Of a stretch of 22,138 nt of DNA, positions 21,980 to 22,138 are shown one piece after another. The DNA is from an uncultured Eubacteriales bacterium (GTDB lineage: Bacteria > Bacillota > Clostridia > Oscillospirales > Butyricicoccaceae). The number at the start of each line of letters is the position of its first letter. Within the stretch, counting starts at the first letter, position 1. Position numbers and translations under genes: made by a program. The notes below the pieces were generated by a model that searched no databases, was not told where the DNA came from, and was given only the letters and a program-made list of their open reading frames with translations. Location of the stretch: positions 1-22,138 of the forward strand of contig CAJKFC010000022.1 of assembly GCA_905199135.1 (NCBI GenBank), in the 5' to 3' direction.

Positions 21980-22138
21980 ATGGAAAAATTCTTTAAGCTC
22001 AAACAAAATCACACAGATGTACGCACCGAAGTGATGGCGGGCATAGCTACTTTTATGACTATGGCCTATATTCTGGCTGTAAATCCGAGTATTTTATCGG
22101 CAGCTGGAATGGATCAGGGTGCTGTGTTCACTGCGACT
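21980..22138 (+). CDS. NCS2 family purine permease (AzgA/PbuG-like), 3' end outside window
   Basis: The first 53 residues, MEKFFKLKQNHTDVRTEVMA followed by GIATFMTMAYILAVNPSIL and GMDQGAVFTAT, match the conserved N-terminus of adenine/guanine/hypoxanthine permeases. AAAGGAGGG at 21962-21970 is well placed for ATG 21980; an in-frame ATG at 21971 directly abuts it and is less likely. The frame is open at the window end. Confidence 0.92.
   Translation, partial: MEKFFKLKQNHTDVRTEVMAGIATFMTMAYILAVNPSILSAAGMDQGAVFTAT

Noticed and set aside
1..22138. CRISPR arrays, rRNA genes or insertion-sequence transposases
   Set aside because: No regularly spaced repeats, rRNA sequence or DDE transposase were seen; the only mobile-element enzyme is the serine recombinase.

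Overview
The window looks like a chromosome segment of a low-to-mid GC Gram-positive bacterium of the class Clostridia, probably a gut Oscillospiraceae/Ruminococcaceae-type organism. Evidence for this is a glmS ribozyme, Rex, TrmK, RqcH, a YitT membrane protein, a SigH-like sigma factor and a PdaB-type polysaccharide deacetylase. Most promoters are sigma-A-like with exact 17-base spacers. UGA serves as a normal stop for several genes. Exact taxonomy is inference.

Positions 1-4954 hold the end of ruvA, then ruvB, glmM and glmS on the + strand; a glmS ribozyme sits between glmM and glmS. Positions 4990-6818 hold a SigH-like sigma factor with its own promoter, a small double zinc-ribbon protein and a radical SAM/SPASM protein. 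At 6824-7124 a strong promoter drives a 65-codon redox gene of the DUF1858 (hybrid-cluster-protein-associated disulfide) family. Its second motif cysteine is an in-frame UGA followed by a bacterial-SECIS-like hairpin, so it is a candidate selenoprotein (Cys-Leu-Gly-Sec). Next come trmK, rqcH and an alpha/beta hydrolase, converging on trmB.

Positions 10870-16772 begin with divergent promoters for trmB (-) and a leucine-rich-repeat protein (+) whose codon use differs from its neighbours. A compact five-gene + strand run follows: yitT, a LUD-domain gene, a lipoprotein with a transglutaminase-like fold, an orphan ABC ATPase and a dCMP deaminase. It ends at a strong terminator and is followed by rex with its own promoter. 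tRNA-Trp and tRNA-Thr come next, each followed by a hairpin terminator.

The most interesting region is 17106-21818. A PdaB-like polysaccharide deacetylase gene (- strand) is split in two: its first 181 codons end at 21276 and its last 79 codons lie at 17345-17106. Between them is a 3.93-kb element carrying a large serine recombinase whose 3' end abuts the left junction, a FUSC/aromatic-acid-exporter-like membrane gene, an amidohydrolase and a 44-residue charged ORF. Both junctions share the core TCAA. Joining the flanks restores the deacetylase reading frame exactly across its W-D-V-D-S-L-D-W motif. Joining the element ends creates a site with 15-base imperfect inverted arms centred on the same dinucleotide. 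This is the expected signature of a serine-recombinase element, and its organisation recalls the excisable elements that interrupt sporulation genes (skin in sigK, SP-beta in spsM). Whether it is excised during development cannot be read from sequence. The window ends in the start of an NCS2-family purine permease.
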